Positions 1-6,895 of a stretch of DNA of 9,509 bases are shown here, one piece after another. The notes under the pieces were generated by a model. The model saw nothing but the letters and a program-made list of their open reading frames with translations. It was not told where the DNA came from and ran no database searches. This DNA comes from Parvularculaceae bacterium (GTDB lineage Bacteria; Pseudomonadota; Alphaproteobacteria; Caulobacterales; Parvularculaceae). The first letter of the stretch is position 1; every line of letters begins with the position of its first letter. The position numbers were made by a program, and so were the translations under genes. The DNA is taken from positions 1 to 9,509 of the forward strand of contig SHAI01000086.1 in assembly GCA_004213235.1 (NCBI GenBank), read 5' to 3'.

Positions 1-515
1 TTGACGAGTTGAGCGGAGGCTTGAAGGAACAAATCCACATCGGCAACATGCTCCACCGCCTCAAGGTTGAGAACGACGTCAAAGGGGGGCTCGCCCGCCT
101 CAACAAGCGATTCTACCGTGGCGGCGCGATAGTCGATATCTAACCCGCTTTGCGCAGCATGCAGCTTGGCGACAGCGATGTTGCGCTCCGCCGCGTCCAG
201 TCCTGTCACAGCGGCCCCAAGACGTTGCATCGGCTCACAAACAAGGCCGCCGCCGCATCCAACGTCCAACAGACGCAGACCAGAAAGTGGTGCCGTTAAT
301 TTTTCATCATGTCCGAAATGGGCGCAGATCTGAGACCTTATAAACCCCAGGCGGACCGGGTTGAATTTGTGCAGCGGTTTAAATTTACCATGGGGGTCCC
401 ACCACTCTGCCGCCATTTTCTCAAACTTGCGCAGTTCGTCATGATCGACCGTCTTGCCGGCTGCGTGACCATCAGTATTTTGAGTTTCTGATAGAGTGTT
501 GATTTCGCTGGTCAT
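1..515 (-). CDS. ubiG: Ubiquinone biosynthesis O-methyltransferase UbiG, 5' part (3' end beyond the window)
   Basis: SAM-dependent O-methyltransferase of coenzyme Q synthesis; the family carries out both O-methylations of the quinone ring at the cytoplasmic membrane. Reading from the ATG at 515 leftwards gives 171 codons with no stop before the edge, roughly the first two thirds of a protein usually near 240-250 residues. Seen: the family N-terminal signature with AAEWWDPHGKFKPLHKFNP at residues 35-53, SAM-binding motif I LLDVGCGGG at 82-90, the acidic residue ending the next strand in VTGLDAAE (103-110), and the LEAVEHVAD segment at 151-159. The start is supported by a strong ribosome binding site (GGAAGGGA on the minus strand, 523-530) 7 nt before the ATG. 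It is divergent from lysC, a neighbourhood common in Alphaproteobacteria. Identity is very secure; only the C-terminus is unseen. Confidence 0.95.
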   Translation of the reverse strand, partial: MTSEINTLSETQNTDGHAAGKTVDHDELRKFEKMAAEWWDPHGKFKPLHKFNPVRLGFIRSQICAHFGHDEKLTAPLSGLRLLDVGCGGGLVCEPMQRLGAAVTGLDAAERNIAVAKLHAAQSGLDIDYRAATVESLVEAGEPPFDVVLNLEAVEHVADVDLFLQASAQLV

Positions 516-647
516 TAAGTTGTCCCTTCCGGCATTGGCGGTCTTGCGTGCGGCCCCACGCCCCCGTAGACATGGAACCTTGTCATTTTTTGCAATGGTT
601 TTGGCGTACAACTAACGCCCGGTAGTGAAAAGATACGATAGGCAGGC
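516..647. promoter_or_regulatory. Divergent ubiG/lysC intergenic region, presumed promoters for both
   Basis: This 132 bp gap separates two genes reading away from each other, so promoters for both should lie here. I cannot fix convincing -35/-10 pairs. For lysC the best boxes are TTGCAA (590-595) with TAACGC (613-618) at 17 bp spacing, which is weak. TACGAT at 634-639 resembles a -10 but has no partner and lies very close to the gene. No operator-like palindrome or transcription attenuator is evident, so lysine or threonine control is not visible at the DNA level. Confidence 0.4.
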
Positions 648-1898
648 ATGGCGCGGATCGTCATGAAATTTGGTGGTACGTCGGTGGCGGATCTAGATCG
701 GATCCGGCATGTCGCGGCATTTGTGCGCCGGGAAGCTGATCAGGGCCATTCCGTCGTTGCGACCGTCTCTGCGATGGCCGGTGAGACAAATCGCCTTGTC
801 GCCTTATGCGAAGAGGCAGGGCCACCGGATCCGGCGCTGGATGTGCGTGGTGTGGAATATGATGCGGTGGTTTCAAGCGGCGAACAGGTGACGTCTGCTT
901 TGCTTGCGTTGGTGCTACAAAAGCAGGGGTATCGTGCACGATCCTGGCAGGGCTGGCAGATCCCGCTACAAACTGACTCCGCCCATGGACGTGCCCGGAT
1001 CCAGGACATTCCGCCGCAGAACTTAAGCGACGCGATTGACCAGGGTGAGATCGCCATTGTTGCAGGGTTTCAGGGGATTGCGAAGGCGGACCGGATTGCC
1101 ACGCTCGGCCGCGGCGGATCGGATACTACGGCGGTTGCACTGGCCGCGTCGCTGCAAGCGGATCGGTGTGATATCTATACCGACGTCGATGGTGTATACT
1201 CGACTGATCCGCGCATCACAAAGCAGGCACATCGCCAAGATCGCCTGACCTATGAAGAAATGCTGGAGATGGCGTCTCTGGGCGCGAAAGTTTTGCAAAC
1301 GCGGTCTGTCGAGTTGGCAATGGCTTACGGTGTGAATCTGCGTGTACTGTCGAGTTTTGTCGCGCCGGATGCTTTGAACCCCGGGACTGTGATCTGCGAC
1401 GAGGAGGAAGTCTTGGAACAGAAAATCGTCAGCGCTGTGACCTTATCGCGGGATGAGTCGCGCATCAGCCTGCTTGCCGTTCCAGACGAACCGGGCCGTG
1501 CGGCGCACATCTTTTCACTTTTGGCTGAGCATGGTGTCAATGTGGATATGATCATTCAGAGCCCTGCGCGAACGTCTGGGGCGAATATTTCATTCACGCT
1601 TCCAGCATCCGATCTTGATCATGCCGTGCCGTATTTGGAAAGCGCGAAAGCGTTGATTGGCTATGACCGTCTTGTAGCTGACCGGGATATTGTGAAAGTG
1701 TCAGTTATTGGCGTTGGTATGCGCAGCCATACCGGTGTAGCATCGACAATGTTCAATACGCTCGCTGAACGGAAGATAAACATTCACAATATCTCGACAT
1801 CGGAAATTAAAATCAGCGTGTTGATCGATGCAGAATATGCAGAGCTTGCGGTACGGGCTCTGCACCAGGCTTATGGGCTGGATAAGGGTGTTGCTTGA
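648..1898 (+). CDS. lysC: Aspartate kinase (monofunctional, two ACT domains)
   Basis: Phosphorylates L-aspartate with ATP, the first committed step to lysine, diaminopimelate, threonine and methionine, in the cytoplasm. The 416 residues match the usual length of the monofunctional form. Seen: the N-terminal KFGGTS signature at 7-12, SSGEQVTSALLA at 76-87, GRGGSDTTAVALA at 154-166 for substrate and nucleotide binding, and TDVDGVYSTDPRI at 178-190. Two ACT regulatory modules follow at about 272-335 (VPDEPGRAAHIFSLL) and 350-412 (VSVIGVGMRSHTGVAS, ending NIHNISTSEIKISVLI). These modules in this family bind the feedback inhibitor; which amino acid inhibits this enzyme cannot be read from sequence alone. 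The ribosome binding site is weak (AGG five bases before ATG). The stop codon overlaps the ptsP start as TGATG, so the two are probably one transcript. No homoserine dehydrogenase is fused. Confidence 0.97.
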   Translation: MARIVMKFGGTSVADLDRIRHVAAFVRREADQGHSVVATVSAMAGETNRLVALCEEAGPPDPALDVRGVEYDAVVSSGEQVTSALLALVLQKQGYRARSWQGWQIPLQTDSAHGRARIQDIPPQNLSDAIDQGEIAIVAGFQGIAKADRIATLGRGGSDTTAVALAASLQADRCDIYTDVDGVYSTDPRITKQAHRQDRLTYEEMLEMASLGAKVLQTRSVELAMAYGVNLRVLSSFVAPDALNPGTVICDEEEVLEQKIVSAVTLSRDESRISLLAVPDEPGRAAHIFSLLAEHGVNVDMIIQSPARTSGANISFTLPASDLDHAVPYLESAKALIGYDRLVADRDIVKVSVIGVGMRSHTGVASTMFNTLAERKINIHNISTSEIKISVLIDAEYAELAVRALHQAYGLDKGVA

Positions 1899-4180
1899 TG
1901 ACGCGAAACCGTAGTTTTGCCGACCCTATGCAACCGGCCGCGCGGATCACGGCGCTTCTAAGGCGGATGCATGCAATCGTCGCGAATGACGCTACGCCTC
2001 AAGAACGTCTTGACGAGTTGACGCGTGCGATTGCGCAGCATGTCTCCGCGGATGTGTGTTCAATTTACATTCGCCAGCCTGATGAATCTCTGGAACTCTA
2101 CTCGACTTTGGGGCTCAAGCGAGAAGCCGTTCACAGTACGGTCCTTGCTTGGGGAGAGGGATTGGTCGGGCAGGTATGCGTTACCCAGCGGCCGTTGGTT
2201 ACGGCCGATGCACCTTTGCACCCGGCATTTGCCTATCGCCCTGAGACGGGAGAGGACCCGCTGCATTCATTTCTAGGGGTGCCATTGCTGCGGTCCGGGA
2301 AGGCGCTCGGCGTCCTGGTGTTGCAGAACAAGAAAAGCCGTCGATACTCCGATGATGAAATCGAAGCGGTGCAGGCGGTTGCCACGCTATTGGCGGAGAT
2401 CGCTGCATCAGGCGAATTGTTGGACGAGACGGCGACGCGCGATGTTGATGAAATTCTGCATTTGCCGGAGCGGTTGAGCGGTGCTGCAGTAGTCCCTGGC
2501 GTTGCGATCGGCACTGTCGCATTCCATGAAGCGCCAGCACCGCGCCATCGTGTTTTTTCGAGAAACCGCACTGAGGATTTAAAGCGCTTGGAGGCAGCCT
2601 TAGAGGCTCTGCTGGCGTCAGTTGATGATATGTTGGCGCGTTCCAAGCTTGAGGCGGATTCCCGGGAAGTGTTGGAGGCATATCGGCTGTTTGCAAATGA
2701 TCGAGGTTGGCACGATCGATTGCGCTCTGCGGTACAGTCGGGCCTGACAGCGGAATCGGCTGTTGAACGCGTACAGGGCGAGAACCGCACCCGGATGAGT
2801 GAGGCACGCAGCCCCTATTTGCGTGAGCGTCTGCATGACTTGGACGACCTTTCTTATCGGTTGCTCCGACATTTGACAGCCGGTCCCATTCATACAGAAG
2901 CTCTCCAGGAGGATGCCATCGTCCTTGCCCGGACGATGGGGCCGGCAGATCTGCTGGAATATGACCGGGATAAAATAAAAGGCCTGGTTCTGGCTGAAGC
3001 ATCGCCCACGTCGCATGTTGCCATTGTCGCGCGCGCCATCGGCGTACCGTTAGTTTCTGGCATTGGCGAGGCGCTGGCGCTGGCGGAAAGCGGTGATGCG
3101 ATTGCCATTGATGGCGATACCGGCGAGGTGTTCATCCGCCCCACCGAGGATGTTGTTTCAAGTTTCAGCCAAAAACGTGAATTGCAGTCGGAGCGCCAGG
3201 CGGCATTTGCGCGTGAACGCGATTTGCCGGCGCAGACACATGATGGTGTCGAGATCGAAATTTTGATCAATGCCGGCCTTGCCCTGGATATGGCGCATTT
3301 ATCGGCGACGGGCGCTGCTGGCGTTGGTTTGTTCCGAACGGAGCTTCAGTTTCTGATCGGCACGCAATTGCCGCGGGTAAGTGCGCAGCAAAAACTTTAT
3401 CATGACGTTCTTGAGCTATCGACAGACAAACCGGTTGTTTTCCGTACGGCTGATCTCGGCGGTGACAAATCTGCAGATTATATGGAGCGCGAACATGAGG
3501 GTAATCCGGCCATGGGCTGGCGCGGCCTTCGCATGGCGGTTGATCGACCCGGGATCATTCGCCCCCAACTTCGTGCACTCCTTGCCGCTGCGGTGGGGCG
3601 GGATCTTTATATCCTTTTCCCTATGGTGACGCTGGGATCTGAAATGTCAGTTGCGCGGGCTTTACTTGACAAAGAGATCGATATTCGCCGTCAGCGTGGT
3701 CAGCCTTTGCCCCGAGATATCAAAGTGGGGGCCATGATAGAGACCCCGTCTTCTGTCTGGAGAATTGATGAGATCGCACGTCAGGCTGATTTCCTGTCTG
3801 TCGGCGGCAATGATCTCGCCCAGTTTTATTTTGCGGCGGACCGAAACTCCGCACAAACCCAGCGCCGATATGATCCGCTGGAGTGGGGATTTTTAAATTT
3901 TTTAAAGCGCGCCGTAGAGGGAGCCGATGCCGCCGGACGCCCGATTTCGTTTTGCGGCGAGCAAGCCGCTGATTGTGTGTTTGCAGCTGCGCTCATTGCA
4001 ATTGGGTTGCGGCGTTTTTCCATTCCGCCAACGGCAGTTGGCGCTTTTCGCCGGTTTGTGAGGTCAGTTTCCGTCGGGGAATTGCGCGATTGGTTCCAGA
4101 ATGCTGGCGCAGCTGCATCGGAAAATATGCGCCGCGACCTCTCGATATTTTTACGCGGGCGGGGCGCGGCAATTGAGTAA
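1898..4180 (+). CDS. ptsP: Phosphoenolpyruvate-protein phosphotransferase PtsP (enzyme I of the nitrogen PTS, GAF domain)
   Basis: Autophosphorylates from PEP and passes the phosphate to NPr, then to EIIA-Ntr, a regulatory rather than sugar-transporting cascade linked to nitrogen and potassium status. Numbering from ATG 1898 (760 aa): GAF sensor domain about 32-177 (GLVGQVCVTQRPLV, FLGVPLL, LGVLVLQNKK), enzyme I N-terminal helices about 200-325, phosphohistidine domain about 335-415 with catalytic His373 in SPTSHVAIVAR, and PEP-binding barrel about 440-735. The barrel shows GLFRTEL (477-483), RTADLGGDK (516-524), GWRGLRM (540-546), GAMIETPSS (611-619), VGGNDLAQF (635-643) and the catalytic cysteine in FCGEQAAD (Cys686). 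An in-frame TTG at 1895 could also start it, but the ATG overlapping the lysC stop by one base is preferred. No ptsO or ptsN lies in the window. Small departures from the usual motifs are a Gly before the catalytic Asn-Asp pair and Gln after CGE. Confidence 0.96.
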   Translation: MTRNRSFADPMQPAARITALLRRMHAIVANDATPQERLDELTRAIAQHVSADVCSIYIRQPDESLELYSTLGLKREAVHSTVLAWGEGLVGQVCVTQRPLVTADAPLHPAFAYRPETGEDPLHSFLGVPLLRSGKALGVLVLQNKKSRRYSDDEIEAVQAVATLLAEIAASGELLDETATRDVDEILHLPERLSGAAVVPGVAIGTVAFHEAPAPRHRVFSRNRTEDLKRLEAALEALLASVDDMLARSKLEADSREVLEAYRLFANDRGWHDRLRSAVQSGLTAESAVERVQGENRTRMSEARSPYLRERLHDLDDLSYRLLRHLTAGPIHTEALQEDAIVLARTMGPADLLEYDRDKIKGLVLAEASPTSHVAIVARAIGVPLVSGIGEALALAESGDAIAIDGDTGEVFIRPTEDVVSSFSQKRELQSERQAAFARERDLPAQTHDGVEIEILINAGLALDMAHLSATGAAGVGLFRTELQFLIGTQLPRVSAQQKLYHDVLELSTDKPVVFRTADLGGDKSADYMEREHEGNPAMGWRGLRMAVDRPGIIRPQLRALLAAAVGRDLYILFPMVTLGSEMSVARALLDKEIDIRRQRGQPLPRDIKVGAMIETPSSVWRIDEIARQADFLSVGGNDLAQFYFAADRNSAQTQRRYDPLEWGFLNFLKRAVEGADAAGRPISFCGEQAADCVFAAALIAIGLRRFSIPPTAVGAFRRFVRSVSVGELRDWFQNAGAAASENMRRDLSIFLRGRGAAIE

Positions 4181-4495
4181 AAGGGCGTCGCTGTCCGGCG
4201 ACTGCGCAAAGAATCTGTCGGATCTCGCATGGCTATTACCACCTTGTGCGGTACCTGAGCGTAGATTGTGACATTACTCACGGCCTGAAACGTGAAAGTT
4301 TAACCTCCGGCAGTCCAAAATTTTGAGAAATAGGGCAGAAACGCGCACCAATGGTTTGCAGCCGCAAACCAGTTCGTTATCGTATAAGATGATCGTTCCG
4401 ATGTGAGACTGTATCTGAAACTTGAATGAAACTGACAAGATACCTATCCGCAAGATACACATTGTTCAGAATACGCCTTGTAGGCTGAGAGAACC
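4181..4495 (+). promoter_or_regulatory. 315 bp spacer between ptsP and the RodZ-like gene, with weak promoter candidates
   Basis: No gene is supported here. The best promoter candidate is TTGAAT (4422-4427), 17 bp, TATCCG (4445-4450), which would start transcription about 40 bp before the next gene. A second option is TTGCAG (4356-4361), 16 bp, TATCGT (4378-4383), whose -35 box sits inside an inverted repeat. A short GTCGC/GCGAC stem (4187-4202) lies just after the ptsP stop but has no T-tract, so it is not a convincing intrinsic terminator. The calls are visual matches only. Confidence 0.3.
4352..4371. repeat. Perfect 8 bp inverted repeat, possible operator or hairpin
   Basis: TGGTTTGC (4352-4359) and GCAAACCA (4364-4371) are exact reverse complements separated by AGCC. 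No T-run follows, which argues against an intrinsic terminator. The arms overlap one candidate -35 box for the downstream RodZ-like gene, so an operator is possible. Function is unknown. Confidence 0.45.
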
Positions 4496-5413
4496 ATGAC
4501 GGCGAACAAGACATCTGCAGACATTGTTGACCTGGACGGTGTATCACCTGAGCCGCAACGCTCAGGTGAGATCGAGCCAAGTGCTTTTGTCAGTGTTGGT
4601 GCATATCTGGAAGCGGTCCGCGTGGCGGCCGATCTGAATATCGATGCTGTTGTTGCCAGAACCCACATCAGGCCGCAGTTTATTTCAGCCATCGAAGAAA
4701 TGAGCCTGGATCGCCTGCCGGCGCAGCCATTCGCTATTGGGTTTGTGCGCAGCTATGCGGAAGTGTTGGGCCTGGATGCCGACTCTATTGTCGGCCGCTT
4801 CAAGCAAGAAGCTGGTTATGGTGACCGGCGGCCGGATTCTGAGGTGGAAGAGAGCGCTAAAGAGACGGCGTCGGCTGCTGCGGTGCCGGAGCCGGCACCG
4901 GCGCGTTCGGACCTGTCCCTACTTTCGGTTATTGCCTTACTGGCATTCATGATTTGGTGCGCGAGCTGGTTGGCGAAACCGACCGATATTACGGTGCCAG
5001 GTGGTTTGAATGAATTACCGCAGACAGTTGGCGGGTCTGCAGCGCCTTCGGGTACGCAGGGCGCGGCGCGTGCATCCGGGCAATCGGCGATAACTCAGCG
5101 ACCCTCAGGAGCACAACCCGTCCCGGCGGCCCCGATACTGGTTGACGCGCGTCCCTTGGAGAGTGTTGATCCTGTCTATCCGATGCGCTGCATTGCCGGC
5201 GCTCAGCCAATAGAAACCGTCGATGTTGCCTTTACTGTGCGCATCGATGGCCGTGTTGTCAGTGAGCGGGTTGAGCAGGCATCTAATTCTTGTTTTCGAC
5301 GGGCCGCCATTAACGCGATCCGTCAATGGCGTTTTCAACCGATGAGTGTTGACGGCGCGCCGCGGGCGGCGTTCGACCAGAAGGTCGTTTTCACGTTTGC
5401 CCGGCCGGCATAA
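4496..5413 (+). CDS. RodZ-like helix-turn-helix membrane protein with TonB-type C-terminal domain
   Basis: Bitopic inner-membrane protein of 305 aa, cytoplasmic N-terminus and periplasmic C-terminus. Seen in order: acidic N-terminus; helix-turn-helix of the HTH_25/RodZ type at about 34-103 (VGAYLEAVRVAADLNID, with ISAIEEMSLDRLP and IGFVRSYAEVLGLD); charged Pro/Ala-rich stretch; one membrane segment at about 139-160; flexible Ala/Gly/Ser/Pro/Gln linker at 161-215; and a TonB_C-like module at about 223-303 (DPVYPMRC, FTVRIDGRVV, AINAIRQWRFQP). RodZ links MreB to the cell-wall elongation machinery through this HTH, and E. coli rodZ also lies directly upstream of ispG, so a cell-shape role is a reasonable inference. 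The usual RodZ C-terminal DUF4115 domain is not apparent. The membrane segment lacks the Ser-x3-His of TonB, so proton-motive coupling through ExbBD is doubtful. Cys232 and Cys266 could form a periplasmic disulfide. The domain calls are firm; the function is not. Confidence 0.85.
   Translation: MTANKTSADIVDLDGVSPEPQRSGEIEPSAFVSVGAYLEAVRVAADLNIDAVVARTHIRPQFISAIEEMSLDRLPAQPFAIGFVRSYAEVLGLDADSIVGRFKQEAGYGDRRPDSEVEESAKETASAAAVPEPAPARSDLSLLSVIALLAFMIWCASWLAKPTDITVPGGLNELPQTVGGSAAPSGTQGAARASGQSAITQRPSGAQPVPAAPILVDARPLESVDPVYPMRCIAGAQPIETVDVAFTVRIDGRVVSERVEQASNSCFRRAAINAIRQWRFQPMSVDGAPRAAFDQKVVFTFARPA
4544..4569. repeat. Perfect 10 bp inverted repeat inside the start of the RodZ-like gene
   Basis: TCACCTGAGC (4544-4553) and GCTCAGGTGA (4560-4569) are exact reverse complements around a CGCAAC loop. 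It begins 48 bases after the A of the start codon and encodes part of the poorly conserved acidic N-terminus (VSPEPQRSGE). In RNA it would form a stable hairpin early in the message. In DNA it could be a protein-binding palindrome. No function is shown. Confidence 0.5.
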
Positions 5414-5436
5414 AAGTTCCATTTCCTGGCAAAGGC

Positions 5437-5510
5437 TTGACATCAGCGCTATAGCGGTCAGATGTGACCGCGGGGTGGTAGGAACCGCGTTTGCCCAGCG
5501 CGCGCGGTCA
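5437..5510 (+). promoter_or_regulatory. Candidate ispG promoter with a palindromic operator and a third half-site
   Basis: A perfect TTGACA -35 hexamer lies at 5437-5442. At 17 bp spacing the -10 position would be 5460-5465 (AGATGT, poor match). That position is inside an exact palindrome, GCGGTCA (5454-5460), GATG, TGACCGC (5465-5471). The heptamer GCGGTCA recurs in direct orientation at 5504-5510, exactly 50 bp from the first copy. The layout looks like a promoter overlapped by a repressor or activator site, but the weak -10 leaves the promoter call uncertain. No T-tract follows the palindrome, so a terminator for the upstream gene is unlikely. Confidence 0.4.
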
Positions 5511-5538
5511 ATTTCTGAAACGCACGAGGGTTGGATCC

Positions 5539-6681
5539 ATGTCAATTAGACCTTGGCGAGATATCGAGCGGCGCAAAAGTCGTCAGATCATGGTGGGGAA
5601 TGTTCCCGTTGGCGGCGATGCGCCGATCGCCGTGCAGTCGATGACGAATACGCTCACATCTGATCCACAGGCGACAATCCGCCAGGTGAATGAAATAGCG
5701 GAAGCCGGGGCTGACATCGTTCGTGTGTCGTGCCCGGACGTTGAATCAACCGCCGCGCTCAAGGAGATTGTGAAGCACTCGCCGGTACCTCTGGTTGCGG
5801 ATATCCATTTTCATTACAAGCGGGGCATTGAGTCGGCCGAAGCAGGTGCTGCGTGTTTGCGCATTAATCCCGGAAATATCGGTTCAGAGGACCGCGTCAA
5901 AGAGGTTATCAAGGCGGCAAAGGACAATGGCTGTTCCATGCGCATTGGCGTAAACGGGGGGTCGCTTGAAAAGCATCTCCTCGAAAAATACGGCGAACCT
6001 TGTCCTGAAGCGATGGTGGAAAGTGCGCTCGACCATGCTCGAATCCTCCAGGACAATGATTTTCATGAATTTAAGATATCGGTGAAGGCGTCTGACGTCT
6101 TTCTGACTGTTGCAGCCTATCATGCTCTTGCAGAAGCGATTGATTGCCCGCTCCATCTTGGTGTGACCGAGGCCGGGGGGACACGCATTGGATCGATTAA
6201 GACCTCGATTGGCTTGGGGTCGCTGTTATGGGCGGGGATTGGCGATACCATCCGCGTGTCATTGTCAGCCGATCCGGTTGAAGAGATCAAAGTAGGTTTT
6301 GATATCCTGAAATCGCTGAATTTGCGCCACCGCGGTGTGAATGTGATTTCGTGCCCGTCCTGTGCCCGTCAGGGGTTCCAGGTGATCGATACGGTGGAAA
6401 CCCTGGAGAAACGTCTCGCCCACATTACCACCCCAATGAGCCTTTCGGTGATTGGCTGTGTGGTTAATGGGCCCGGCGAGGCGCGCGAGACCGATCTTGG
6501 TTTTACCGGCGGCGGTGCCGGTAAAGAGCACGGAATGATCTATATTGACGGATCACCAGAATACCGGCTGGATAACGAAAATCTGGTCGATCACGTTGTC
6601 GAACTTGTTGAGAAAAAAGCAGCGCAAATAGAAGAACAAAAGGCGGCTGATGAGGCCGCAGCAATGGCAATAGCTGAATAG
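5539..6681 (+). CDS. ispG: 4-hydroxy-3-methylbut-2-en-1-yl diphosphate synthase (flavodoxin type)
   Basis: Penultimate enzyme of the MEP isoprenoid pathway: reductively opens 2-C-methyl-D-erythritol 2,4-cyclodiphosphate to HMBPP using a [4Fe-4S] cluster, in the cytoplasm. From the ATG at 5539 it has 380 residues, typical of the short proteobacterial form. Seen: IAVQSMTNTLTSDP at 30-43, GADIVRVSCPD at 57-67, ADIHFHYK at 87-94, LRINPGNIG at 107-115, RIGVNGGSLE at 135-144, HLGVTEAGG at 206-214, and the cluster ligands Cys272 and Cys275 (SCPSCARQG), Cys307 and Glu314 (GCVVNGPGEA). The C-terminus adds a short Lys/Glu/Ala-rich tail. An in-frame TTG lies 48 bases upstream, but GAGGG at 5526-5530, eight bases before the ATG, favours 5539. 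The gene follows the RodZ-like gene as in E. coli, but hisS, next in many genomes, is absent. Confidence 0.96.
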   Translation: MSIRPWRDIERRKSRQIMVGNVPVGGDAPIAVQSMTNTLTSDPQATIRQVNEIAEAGADIVRVSCPDVESTAALKEIVKHSPVPLVADIHFHYKRGIESAEAGAACLRINPGNIGSEDRVKEVIKAAKDNGCSMRIGVNGGSLEKHLLEKYGEPCPEAMVESALDHARILQDNDFHEFKISVKASDVFLTVAAYHALAEAIDCPLHLGVTEAGGTRIGSIKTSIGLGSLLWAGIGDTIRVSLSADPVEEIKVGFDILKSLNLRHRGVNVISCPSCARQGFQVIDTVETLEKRLAHITTPMSLSVIGCVVNGPGEARETDLGFTGGGAGKEHGMIYIDGSPEYRLDNENLVDHVVELVEKKAAQIEEQKAADEAAAMAIAE

Positions 6682-6895
6682 CTTGGCAGTTTTATCGCCG
6701 CTTGCTTCTTCGCTTCTAGCAGAAATATAGGTTCCAAATTCAGAAGCTGGGATGCATCAGGCGGATTTGGTGCTTGGTGTCAGGAACCTCGGACTTTTAG
6801 CGTCACGGCGTTGAAGAATCGGGTGACGAATAATTGATACAGTTGGCGTGCATCGGGATTAACGGCGTTATGCGCCAAAAACGGCGTGTACTGAT
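6682..6895 (+). promoter_or_regulatory. 214 bp spacer between ispG and prfA; presumed prfA promoter region
   Basis: No gene or hisS fragment is recognisable. A possible promoter is TTGAAG (6811-6816), 18 bp, TGATAC (6835-6840), a modest match. The heptamer ACGGCGT occurs three times: 6805-6811, 6862-6868 and 6881-6887. The last two flank a short GGCG/CGCC stem (6864-6876) shortly before the prfA start. No Shine-Dalgarno sequence is obvious before the prfA ATG. No intrinsic terminator for ispG is evident. Confidence 0.3.

Noticed and set aside
2199..3002. Long minus-strand open frame (267 codons) antisense to ptsP
   Set aside because: It is a shadow of the ptsP coding strand: low-complexity Pro/Arg/Gln-rich translation with no recognisable domain, and several overlapping minus-strand frames of the same kind exist there.
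5491..5538. Upstream in-frame TTG extending IspG by 16 residues
   Set aside because: The ATG at 5539 has a good GAGGG ribosome binding site and gives the usual IspG N-terminus. The extension would also run through one of the GCGGTCA copies.
6729..6789. AGGTTCC/GGAACCT inverted repeat in the ispG-prfA spacer
   Set aside because: A 7 bp match separated by 47 bases is expected about once by chance in a spacer this size, and nothing else supports it.
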